A stretch of 64,000 bases of DNA from Paramecium tetraurelia (taxonomy: Eukaryota > Ciliophora > Oligohymenophorea > Peniculida > Parameciidae): assembly GCF_000165425.1 (NCBI RefSeq), contig NW_001799322.1:310001-374000 (forward strand), read 5' to 3'. Made by a program: the position numbers and the translations under genes. The first letter of the stretch is position 1. Every line of letters begins with the position of its first letter. The notes beneath the pieces are model-generated. The model ran no database searches. It had not been told where the DNA came from and worked only from the letters and a program-made list of their open reading frames with translations. This document shows positions 11,906 to 22,218 of this stretch, one piece after another.

Positions 11906-12477
11906 ATGGTTAATCTCCGCCTCTAAAAAAGATTGGCTTCCACATAATTAAAGGTTGGTATCAACAGAGTTTGGTTAGACCCAAATGAAGCAAGTGAAAT
12001 CAGTCTTGCAAATTCAAGAATGTCAATTAGAAAATTAATTAAAGATGGTTTGATTATGTAGAAGATTGAGAACAATTCACTCAAGAGCCAGAGCAAGAAG
12101 ATTCCTTGAAAGGCAAAGAGAAGAGGCAGACACACCGGTACTGGTAAGAGAAGAGGTACAAGAGAGGCAAGAATGCCAACTAAAGTTCTTTGGATCAGAA
12201 GACAAAGAGTTTTAAGAAGATTGCTCAGAAAATATAGAGCTGCAAAGAAAATCGACAGATAATAGTAAAAAATCATTAATAACTTAGATATCATGAATTT
12301 TATTTGGCTTCAAAAGGTAATCAATACAAAAACAAAAAAGTTCTTATCGAGGCAATTCATGAAACTAAATAAGAAAAAGTTAGAGTTGATAAAATCGAGA
12401 AGGAATAAAATGACAGAAGAGAAAAGAATAAGGCTCAAAGAACCAAGAAAACCTAAAACAAATTTGCTGCTGAATGA
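11906..12477 (+). CDS. RPL19: 60S ribosomal protein eL19, reading frame interrupted
   Basis: The product is unmistakable: [37 protein letters not shown], then [42 protein letters not shown] and KKIDRQ. A 23-nt intron (12265-12287) leads to the usual [23 protein letters not shown]-type tail and TGA 12475-12477. Between about 12066 and 12112, however, the conserved HSRARARR segment lies in a different frame from both flanks (net +1, then +2), and the main frame meets TGA at 12107-12109. No plausible small intron explains this. Either this gene copy is a young pseudogene or the sequence carries two indel errors. eL19 binds 28S rRNA in the large subunit. Confidence 0.85.
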
Positions 12478-12649
12478 TATTTACATATTTAGTACAATAA
12501 TCAATAAATTGTTATCATATTTATATAATGGATTGTATGGTGTTCTGGACATCGAAGATGGTCAAGTATATATAGTGTAGTCATTAATTAAATTAGGCGA
12601 TGATTCCTATTTTGTATATTAAAAAAAGATTTAAATTAATTTTTAGACA

Positions 12650-13201
12650 ATGGTAACTATAACAATTAAATAAAGGCTGACCCAAAACAATAACCTGTTC
12701 AATAACCAAAAGGCAAAAAGGGAAAGAAAACTGGAGAAGAAACTACTTAATAAGTTGTAGCTACTTTGGGACCAAATGTGGCTGGAAATGAATTAGTATT
12801 TGGAGTGGCTCACATCTTATCCACATGGAATGACACCTTTATTCACATCACCGATTTGACAGGCAGAGAAACATTAGCCAGAGTAACTGGTGGAATGAAA
12901 GTTAAATCAGACAGAGAAGAATCGTCTCCATATGCAGCCATGCAAGCAGCCAAAGATGTTTATGAGAAATTGAAAACACTCAAAATTAATGCTTTGCATA
13001 TTAAATTAAGAGCAAGAGGAGGTATCAAATAGTACTTATATACGTTTAGGTGTTGACACAAGATAACCAGGACCAGGTGCTTAAGCTGCATTGAGAGCAT
13101 TGGCTCGTCTTGGACTTAAAATTGGTAGAATTGAAGATGTTACTCCAATTCCCACTGACTCTACAAGAAGACCTGGCGGTAGAAGAGGAAGAAGATTATG
13201 A
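12650..13201 (+). CDS. RPS14: 40S ribosomal protein uS11 (S14)
   Basis: The start ATG (12650) is followed directly by a 23-nt intron (12653-12675); a second intron is at 13022-13049. The spliced product (about 166 aa) has a Lys/Gln-rich N-terminal extension, then [86 protein letters not shown] and the basic GGRRGRRL end. This is a full-length uS11, which sits on the platform of the small subunit. The placement of intron 2 is fixed by the RGG-xx-T-x-x-PGPGAQ match. It lies just downstream of eL19 on the same strand, fitting co-expression of ribosomal genes. Confidence 0.96.
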
Positions 13202-13252
13202 AAAAGTAAAATACACACATACAGTAAATAATATGTACATATTAATTAAAAT

Positions 13253-14332
13253 ATGATATTTGATCTCTAACCACCATCTCCTTCATTGTCTCCAAATTCT
13301 AAAACGAGATTTTATTAGGAACAACTCGATAAGGCCCATGAGATTATTGATCAATTGGAAGTTCTGCTTTAGGAAAAAGAGCATCAAAAAAAAGTTCATT
13401 CAACAACTTACAAAAATATAGAAATTCCTCCTCTCAAATTGAATACAAAATTATCTGTTCTCAATGGTGAAAGATCAAGAAGTTATGTCACAACTCCCTT
13501 GCAATATTCTACACCCAGAGATAGAAGGACCAGATTATCATTGGGAGGTTAAACCTCTGCAAGATTTGTGGAGGAAATGAAGAATAGACATTCAGAACTT
13601 GTTTTACAATTTAAGGAAGACAACAATTAGAGAGAATGTAAAAATAAAGAATTAAATGATCAAATACAAGAATTAAAATCAGAATTGATATTTTGCTAAG
13701 AAAAACAATCTATAACAAAAAAGGAAAAGAAATAAACAGAACAGAAATTAGAAGTTTTGGAAAGCCAGATCTAAAGTATTCAGATGTAATTGTTGTTATC
13801 AAAAGAAAAAGGGAACCATTTATAATAAAAGATAAAGGAAATTAAAAAGGTAGATGATATTTAAGAGGCAGAACTAGAATTAGAAGAAGAAATTAATATT
13901 AAAGTACAATAGCAGAATCAGGACTCAAAACTAGAATCAGAAAAAAAATTATAAGAATAAGCTCTTATTTCTTAAATATCATAAAAACAATAAGATAAGA
14001 GCAGTCACAAAAAATTATTAGGTTCCTTATAAAAAGAGATTCAGTTACTAGAAAATAGGAAACAAGAACTTTAGAATCAGACAACAGTCTCCCAATTTGA
14101 AGAAAAGTAAATTGAAGCCAAAGAAGATTATTTTATCGATCAATAACATTTAATTGTAAATATTATTAATAATATTTAGGTTTAGGTTCCTTAAAATTAA
14201 AATGTTGTTTTGCCTTCAGAATCTGGAGATTAGGTGAATACATTTATAGAAGAAGATATCCATTCTATCAAGTCCTCTAAAAACAAGGAATATAGGTAAA
14301 GGAGAAGTTGTGAATCATGCTAAATCTTCTGA
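13253..14332 (+). CDS. Coiled-coil protein, 359 aa
   Basis: Continuously open from ATG 13253 to TGA 14330-14332 without needing an intron; a 24-nt intron-like segment near 14157-14180 could be removed without changing frame. The N-terminus (MIFDLQPPSPSLSPNSK) is Ser/Pro-rich, followed by basic Ser/Thr patches and a long Gln/Glu/Lys coiled coil covering the C-terminal two thirds. There is no catalytic motif. It begins 51 bp after uS11. A structural role is likely, but nothing more specific can be claimed. Confidence 0.75.
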
Positions 14333-14359
14333 TTAAATTATATAGTTTTAATTAATTTT

Positions 14360-15748
14360 ATGATTATTGACAACGAAAAATAATAGATACGAGAACTGTT
14401 CGCAAACGATTAGAAGTATGTCTAAAATGAAAAGAAGATTCAAAATGATTTTATCATCTAAATGCAAGTTGCAAAATATGATTCTAAAAACAGGGATGAT
14501 CCATTATTAATACATGCAGGTCTAAATTGAGAATTATAAACTTAGGTGTCACTGAATAAAAGCAATCTGTTTTTATCATATAAGGAAAATTGCAGAACGA
14601 TAATAATGTAAAATCAATCACTTACTTTATGATCTCTTAATTGTAGAATCAAAAAAATTAGTAACTATTCCATAATATTACTTAGAGAATTTTTTATCAT
14701 CTACATAAACACAGAATTGAAAACATATTTGCATCTATCAAAATTTTACTAAATCTTTAAAGAATTTCCTTGTATTTATTTTGAAAATCTGTAAAAAATA
14801 TTCATATTGCATGGGAATATTTTCATAAAATCATGGTTTTGGTTTCAAAGCAGTGTTTAAATAAAAGTATTGAAATCGAAAACCATCTATCTGGAAAAGT
14901 ATCTTAATCATAAAATAATAGAGTTGCATAATTGCTGAATTATCAATTTTTTAAAAAATAACAATTTGAGAAAATGCCTTCATATTGTAAGGATGCTTCC
15001 TATCAATAACTTTAATAAGCATTTATTGGAAATCAAAATTCAGTAATTTGTTTCCAATAATGCCAAAACTAACTTTACGATCTTGAATTGGATTAGTATG
15101 AGTTTACAAACAAAGGAATACCAATCATTCTTGATCTATGCATTACGAGATTATTGTAGGATCCTCAAAACCTTCAATTAGAGGGAATATTCAGGTTATG
15201 TTCTGCCCAAACTTAAGACAAATAATTTGAAAATTATTTAATCCAGAAACAGTATTCAGAAATACTAGATTTCGAGAACGTCCTAGTTATAGCGAATTTT
15301 ATTAAGAGAGTTTTGGATAAATTAAAGTACTCAGTTGTTCCTTATTAATATTATAATTAAATATCTACTATGAAGCAATATTCTATTGAAGAAACTTAGG
15401 TATTGATTTAGCAATTTCCAAATTTGAATAGGAACTTATTTACTTTAATTATACTGTTTCTATAAGCAGTGGCTTAATATTCTCAAGTTAATAAGATGGG
15501 TCCAAGCAATTTGGCCATTGTATTTGGTATAAGTTTGTGTAGACCATAAGAATACGATTAATCAAATGTTTAAGAATAATATTTGAAGTATTATTCAATA
15601 AAGTATATTTAGAATTAAAATGGTAAATTAATTTATTTAATTCATTATTGAAAATGCATCCTAAATATTTCCAAACTAGAAAATCAGTGATTTTTTGCTT
15701 GAAACTGAGAATGAGCAAATTGAGTAAGATGAAATATAACAATAATGA
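14360..15748 (+). CDS. RhoGAP-domain protein, 429 aa
   Basis: ATG at 14360; introns at 14520-14545, 14661-14685, 14899-14921 and 15588-15612; TGA 15746-15748. The C-terminal half is a RhoGAP domain: GIPIILDLCI, EGIFRLC with the arginine finger, ENVLVIANFIKRVLDKL, then the signature NKMGPSNLAIVFGISLCRP. RhoGAPs switch off Rho/Rac GTPases by completing their active site with this arginine. The N-terminal 200 residues are helical and may be a membrane- or lipid-binding module, but I cannot assign it. The N-terminal exon joins are less certain than the RhoGAP part. Confidence 0.85.
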
Positions 15749-15858
15749 TACAATTATGGCATATCATGTATTTCACTCAATTAGATGTGTTATTAATACA
15801 TAAATATAGTTTATAATAAATTATTTTAAAATATAATAATTGTAAAATTTCATATAAA

Positions 15859-16200
15859 ATGAAATACGGGATATTTTTGTTACTTCTATTCAGAGTTAAT
15901 TGCGAAAGCATAATAACCTCGATCAAAAATTATACGAATGGAATAATATAATCTTAAGTGACATAATAAAATTTAATGGAATTAGCCCCTCTATTTTTGC
16001 CTTTGGGAATCATATTTATCATTTTATTTTAGTTGATAAAATATTGTTTCAGAAGACAAATATTGTATGACTAATTACCTTAAAGTGAACAATAGGCGAG
16101 CAAAAATCGCAGCAAGAAAATAAAAATTCCTATAACACATAAATTACAATTGATTTTAATGAGATACTATTGCTAATTGATGAGGTTATTGACTATGTGA
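15859..16200 (+). CDS. Small single-pass membrane protein, 113 aa
   Basis: Intronless frame from ATG 15859 to TGA 16198-16200. It starts with a signal-peptide-like stretch (KYGIFLLLF), has a short Asn/Ser/Thr-rich segment, then one strong transmembrane helix (LAPLFLPLGIIFIILFQLI) followed by a Cys/Arg-rich and Lys-rich cytosolic tail. The layout suggests a type I membrane protein with a small lumenal part. No family is recognised. Confidence 0.55.
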
Positions 16201-16238
16201 TTAAAAAGTTTAATTATTAATTATATGTAATTATAAAT

Positions 16239-18384
16239 TCAAATTTAAAATAATCCCCCAGCCTATTAGTTGTATGCATAATCTTCTAAATCATCTAGTT
16301 CTTCACTTTAAGCATCTTGATTAAATGAATCATTTTCAAAAGACATTTAATCTTCAAATTTATATTTTTAGTATTGTTGTTACTAGAATCAAAATAAGCA
16401 ATACTTTTTATTAATTATGCTTTAATAGATTTGAAATAGAGTTAGAACTATTTAATTCAAAAGTCAAAGCACTGCACCATGAATCCAAATTATCTTGAAC
16501 CAATTGATCGTAACTTCTAAATTGGATTTAATTATTAAATTACTTTAAATTCACCCAAACTTATTAGCTTAATGAGTATTTTTCGATGGATTGGTTATTG
16601 CCTCCACAAGCAAACAGATTATTATCAAAAATAACCAATTTGTTCCTCAAATCTCTTCCTTCATTCATTCTGCTCAAAGTCTTAACTACTTATTCATTAA
16701 CATCATAAACTTGTAAATCATAAGAAAATCCTTGATTTGATCTAAAAATGAATTATATTTGTAATGTTTACCCTCCTCCTAAAATAAGAATCTTATTATC
16801 GTCATATGAGATAGCAGCAGCATTACTAAATCCTTGTTTAAATTTAACATCTAAAACTTTCCACTGATTTTCTTTTACTGAATATCTTTCAATTGTGTTC
16901 AATCTCTCTCTTCCATCAAAACCTCCAAATACATATATATATTTATTAATAGCTGCTGCTGCTGCAAAGGCACACTTTTGTTTTTATAAAGGATCAATTA
17001 TTTTCCATTCATCTGAAGCCAAACTATACTTTTCACAACAGGATAACATTTGCTTAGCAGATCCATCATATCTACAAATGTTTAATTAATAAGAATACCC
17101 TCCTATAGCATATACAAAACCATCAAGATACACACAAGCATGCTCTTTTCTTGGAAAGTACATACTTTTTAATGCTTATGATTGAAAGCCTTTAGATGGA
17201 GATATTAACATTGTATTTCTACTGACTCCACCTCCTGTTATGATGATATCACCACTTGGCAGACTGACAGCTGCCGCATAATAATTATATTCTAATGTAT
17301 TCTATTTTATATGTTTATTATACATTTGGCATTTGTTTAAAAGTCCATTCATTATTTTCAATATTGTAAATTAATATTTTGTGTTTATCTCCGAAGAAAC
17401 ATATTTATGGATTGGAGACATCTTTTTTGAATTATCCAAACTTTGAGATTTCATTAATTAATTTTTAATCAAAAACCAATTTTGGCAACTTCTTAATCTC
17501 ACTAATCTTCAATTACTTTTGTTAAGCAACATCTCTATCTACTTACTCTTCTAGATCATCGATTTCTTTTATGAGATCATTACTTTTTAGAGCTTTAACT
17601 CCCTCTAGTGACTTAATTTATTAAATATACTTAGTTCTCCTTATTTTTAATCTAATTTTGTTGTTAAACTTGCCATATTTGTCAGTAAAGATTAATTAAA
17701 TGCTAGTTCTTAATCTATCTATTCACATTCAGTATTAAATATTTTGAGTTGTTAATCTCTCAATTCTTGTTTTCTTTGTTCGACCTTCTTTATTAATCGA
17801 TCAAATTGTTCTTCTAATTATTGCATCTAAATATTTGATGAATTCAATACCAATTTCACGTTTTCCAATTGCAATTGTTCTTTGCAATTATCAAACCCTT
17901 TTACCTGCTTTTCCAAAATCTCATATTGGGTTTTTAATTTCGATTAGATCTTTCCTAATCGATTTTATTATAAAGAAACTAATCATTATATTACTTTGAT
18001 ACCCGAATGCTCATATTTGAAAAACTTATGACCATAATGTTCTGCAATACATTCAGTGCACATATTCGTTTAATCATCCTCACAAAAAAATTATAAAGGA
18101 AGTTTTGTATGAATTGGACATAATTCGAATTTTTTTCTAATTATTATGCTATTAATTTACTATACTTCCAAATGCTTGGAAGCCAAATCCATAGCCACAT
18201 AATTTTTGCTCAATAAATGTGGTTTTACATGCGGTTCATGCTTTGTTCTGCAAAGAGGACATTCTATTCTCTTATTTACATTATAGATTGATTCAAGACA
18301 TATGGAACAGTAAGTATGACCACAAAGTAGATTTCTTGCCACTCTATTTTGGGCGTACAATTCCCAACACATTGGACATTCCAT
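16239..18384 (-). CDS. TRIM-like RING / B-box / coiled-coil / Kelch protein, 683 aa
   Basis: ATG at 18384; introns at 17979-18002 (24 nt), 17605-17630, 17302-17323 and 16383-16404. Residues 1-60 form a C3HC4 RING finger (CPMCWELY, LLCGHTYCSICLESI, CPLCRTKH). A B-box follows near residue 90 (LCPIHTKLPLQFFCEDD, MCTECIAEH), then a Gln/Glu coiled coil, then Kelch repeats with Gly-Gly and Trp/Tyr pairs (VYAIGGYSYQ, YVFGGFDGRERLN, KILILGGG, LFACGGNNQ). The order matches TRIM-type E3 ubiquitin ligases, with Kelch blades as substrate binder. It should catalyse E2-dependent ubiquitin transfer. The first intron is a multiple of three and holds an in-frame TGA. Confidence 0.88.
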
Positions 18385-19021
18385 TATTTTATTTAAATTA
18401 TTTATATTCCTCTAATTGTTTGATATATTAAAATTCTTGTTTAATAACACATACGTTCAAATTTCATAAAATTATTTAATATAACATCTAAAAGATAGAT
18501 GATATATATATATTTCTACATTATTTATTAATATATCTAATCTTTATGAAATATAATATTAAATGAAAATAGAGATAAACTTAGTAGTTGAATAACGAAT
18601 GCTATTCAAAACCTAGTTTATTTTATTAATAAGGCTAGAATAATTGCCTATCAAAAACTGTTATATTTCTTTTTTAAATAAGACAGATCATTACACAATA
18701 ATAATAATAAATATATATCCTACAAGTATGTAATATCACTTAAATGAAAAAATATAAACAATTTTTATACTTAATATATTAACAGAAAATATTAGAATGA
18801 TAATTACTTCTATAGAAGAAACATTAATTTTTAGAAAATTCCTTTAATAATCTCAAATTATAGGTGATAAATAAAAGATTTTCCCTAAATAATTTAATTT
18901 CTAATATGAAAACTTTTATTCCAATCCTAACACGTTATAATTTGATTAACTAACAATTACAATGATGATATAAAACAATCAACTTAAATGGATTCATCCA
19001 AATTATGCAGATGGATTTGAT
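18385..19021. other. AT-rich intergenic region, no gene seen
   Basis: This 637-bp stretch lies upstream of the RING/Kelch gene and downstream of a minus-strand membrane-protein gene. It is almost pure A/T with short TA runs (for example near 18505). Neither strand shows a convincing frame beyond chance length for a one-stop code. Confidence 0.45.
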
Positions 19022-20074
19022 TCATTTTATTTTTTTTTCTTCATCATCTTCTTGAATAGGCTGTTCGCTATCATCCTCTTTTTAATTCATTTCTTTTTGT
19101 AGTTCAGAAAGCACTAAAGATGACCTGAATTATTAAGGACTACCTTAGAGTGTTAATCTAAAATTTATTATATCATATACTTTGCTGGTGGTGTTTCAAC
19201 TGATTAGAGTTCTCTTGCATCCACACTGGGTTCTAATTAATCTTGATAATTTGATATTTTCTTGAAATCGGGTCTCTCTGTAAAGAAATTCAAAAGTATG
19301 CATTTTTCAAATCTTTCAATAGTCTAAAAATAAATAAAGATATTACAGAATGGTTAATTTAAGTGAAATGATTCTAGAATAAAAAGAATAAAATTCCTAA
19401 GAAGCCTGTTGAAATGAATGTCAATGATTATTGAATAAGTGTAAAAAAGATAACTAAAACAATAGGATAGTATTGATTTTTCAATTACATTGGAAATATT
19501 AAAAATAAACTTTATCCATTTGGAGCAGTCAAACATCTAAAATGATTTAAAAATAAGCGTACTCTTAGATGACACAGAAAATATAATAATTCCATAATCC
19601 ATATGCTTTAATTGAATAAAATGGAGAGTAAATAAATGATAATATCCATTAAAGTAAAACACATATAAACTAAATGAATACAAGCAATATTTACTTGAGT
19701 GAGACATCCTAATACCACTATTAAAATGATGAAAAGAGCAGAGGAATGCTTTTATTCTAACTCTTCTAATTTTTTATACACGCAAATAATGGCAAGCATT
19801 AAATCAATGGTATAATCTATCATATTCCTAAAATAGATTTACAGTGAACAAATTGTGAAAAGAATAGTCTCTAAATTTAAAATGGTATTGTTTGCTCTGG
19901 AGAATTGCTGAATAAATCAAAGGCATAATCGCTCAATAAATCAATAAAACCAAATAACCAGGAAATTCCAATTACCAGTTTGGTACCAAATAAAAGTGAT
20001 TGCCACCAGACTCTAAGAAATTATTCAAAATTGGCTTTTGCTAATCTATTAATGTCTTATTATTCTGAATTCAT
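19022..20074 (-). CDS. Multi-span membrane protein, 326 aa
   Basis: ATG at 20074; introns at 19817-19842, 19324-19346 and 19158-19180; TGA at 19022. After a polar N-terminus come several hydrophobic helices: one starting SLLFGTKLVIGISWLFG, others around LMLAIICVY, FIILIVVLGCLTQ and IVLVIFFTLIQQS. The C-terminal 90 residues are soluble and end in an acidic Asp/Glu/Lys tail. The helix spacing, with a loop followed by FSQFVHYYTIDLML, is faintly like rhomboid-fold membrane proteins, but there is no catalytic Ser or His in the right context. Family unassigned. Confidence 0.65.
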
Positions 20075-20471
20075 ATACTTATAAAAATAATAATGAAGTA
20101 TGATGTTAAAAGTAAGTTGATAACAAAAATGTATATCTAAATCACTTTTCAAATCGAATCACAATATTTCATAACAATCTCGGAATGAATTAAAATATTG
20201 GTTTTATGGTCTAGTATTATATTTATATATGTCTAAGTGTGTTAAAATACAAAAATTTTCAAATATTTTTTCTGAATTTTTGTATTCGATTCTTCAGGTC
20301 AAGGATCTAGAATGGTAATTTAATAAATTTGGTGGAATTGGTTGGGGTTGATTTGCTTTATTTGTGAGTTGTTAATGTTTTAACTTTTGTCAAGCATATT
20401 AAAAATTTATTTATGCTATCTAGATTGTGTGCATAGAAATTTACTACTTAAATCCATGGAGTTCCGATTAA
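20075..20471. other. Divergent intergenic region
   Basis: About 400 bp between divergent genes (multi-span membrane protein on minus, RRM protein on plus). It contains a 42-codon open segment from an ATG at 20229, but that ends in TGA before the RRM gene and cannot be joined to it with a normal intron. No RNA gene is seen. Confidence 0.4.
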
Positions 20472-22147
20472 ATGTAATAGTTTGATCAAAATGATATAGT
20501 GTTGGAAGCAATGAAATTTGACATACCAAAAGTGTCAGAGGAACGATACAAAAATATAAGAACTCTTACATGTTATCTATAGGATCGATTGCATGACAGT
20601 TAATTGATGGACTTCGTGAGGGATGTCTAGTTGATAAAGGAGAAGGTATTGATGTGTCTTAATGTTTGTTTAGGAGTATACTAACACTTTACAATTGAAA
20701 TCTAGTATTTTCAGACTTTTTAATTAGTGTATGATATTATTGTTATTGCAGACCAAGTTCTAGATCTCGTACCATTGGCCTTGAGAATCGATCTGTAAGA
20801 ATTGCAGCCGGAGCATTTTTATGATGATTTTGACAGAATAGAAACAGAGATAAAAAGTGAATATACTTGTTTTGTTCAGAATCGAGCAAGTCTATTTTAG
20901 CCATAGAATAAAAGTCTAACTGATTTCATTTAATATAAACGTAAACATCATAAATTGAAAATTGAACAAGACGAGAAAGCTCCTGCTTTTTCGTAAATAA
21001 TTGATGATAGTTTGATTAACACTTTATTACCAAGATAGGAGGAGACCGAGTCATACAATACAAGTAGTACAGATGTCGTTAGGAATCAATTGGTATTAGC
21101 CAGGAATTCTAGACTGATGAACAAACATATAAAATAGAAGGATGAGAGTGAACTCAGAACCCCATTACAATTGAAATAGATCGACAGTGATGGGGAAATC
21201 AAGGAAACCAACGAGGTCTGCTTATACAACTTACCCTACATATTGGAAGAGAAATTTAAAGAGGATTGCAGAGAGTACTTTGAGTCAAGATTCGGTGAGA
21301 TAGAGTCCATTGAATACTTCGAGTATTGCAATTTCAAGAAGCAAATTGATTAGATAGCAACAAACAAGACTGATGAGAACAAGGACTTCTATAAGAGTTT
21401 GGATTAATTGAGTTCAACAAAGAAATTATTGGATAGAGTAAAAGTGAATAAGAATAAGAAATTGTATAAATCTTATGCTGTGATCAACTTCAAAAACAAG
21501 GAATCTAAGTAGAATGCTCTGTATCAGGACTTGAGGATATTTGGCATAAAATTCAAGGACTTACAACTAAGGATTGATGATGCTGATCACAAGAAACTAC
21601 TCTACATCAACAATTTATCAAAGTTTTCAAATGTGAAATATTTGGTTGAGTACTTGAACATGCATTTAGGCATCCAATTTGAGCCTCTTGATGAAAGAAT
21701 ACAATTGTAGAATAATATAGTATGTTTGATTTTGAAGGACTTTGAAGAAACGAAGGAGGCGTTTAATAAGTTGAACAATTTGACATTTTCAGTAAAGTTA
21801 TTTAATATTTGTAGAGATTCAAAATGAACGCATTTCATTATCCTGATGGTTTGAAGTATGTGGGTAGTAGGATTGCTGAACACTTTAATAGTAATATAGC
21901 CCTTTTGCTTTTGGAGCAGAATCTGTAAAAGTTGAGATTCGAGATGGATCAATATTGGAAGGAAGTGCAATTCGAGAAGTAAGATCGAGAGATAGTTACT
22001 AAAGAGCCTCATTAACCTGTCAGATAGGAGATTCATTCGACTGATATGCAATAATGCATAATGGAAATGATTGAAGAGTCTTATCAAGAGGAGGAATTTC
22101 AATTAGAGCTCTTTGGTTTGGTTTGGGATGAAGAAGCTCAATACTGA
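20472..22147 (+). CDS. RNA-binding protein with two RRM-like domains, about 533 aa
   Basis: Introns at 20646-20673, 20729-20751 and 21792-21814 join four exons; TGA 22145-22147. Two RRM-like units are visible. The first has VCLYNLPYILEE as RNP2 and SYAVINFKNKE as RNP1, separated by an unusually long Lys-rich insert. The second has LLYINNLSKFSNV and VCLILKDFEETKEAFNKLN. The C-terminus is Gln/Glu-rich. It probably binds RNA, but the aromatic RNP residues are only partly kept. The start is uncertain: the frame is open upstream to a TGA at about 20349, and ATG 20472 or 20511 are the candidates. Confidence 0.7.
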
Positions 22148-22218
22148 TTATAAATATTAGCAAGAATTTTTTGTTTATAAATTTATTTAATTAAATTATA
22201 TAAAAATGTATTATAAAA

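Noticed and set aside
11923-12294. Minus-strand 123-codon frame rich in Leu and Phe
   Set aside because: It is antisense to eL19, whose basic codons read as Leu/Phe on the other strand.
20229-20350. Short plus-strand gene starting at 20229
   Set aside because: It ends in TGA after about 42 codons, has no recognisable content and cannot be joined to the RRM gene by a normal intron.
21602-22102. Minus-strand 166-codon frame
   Set aside because: It is antisense to the RRM gene, which has recognisable RNP motifs on the plus strand.
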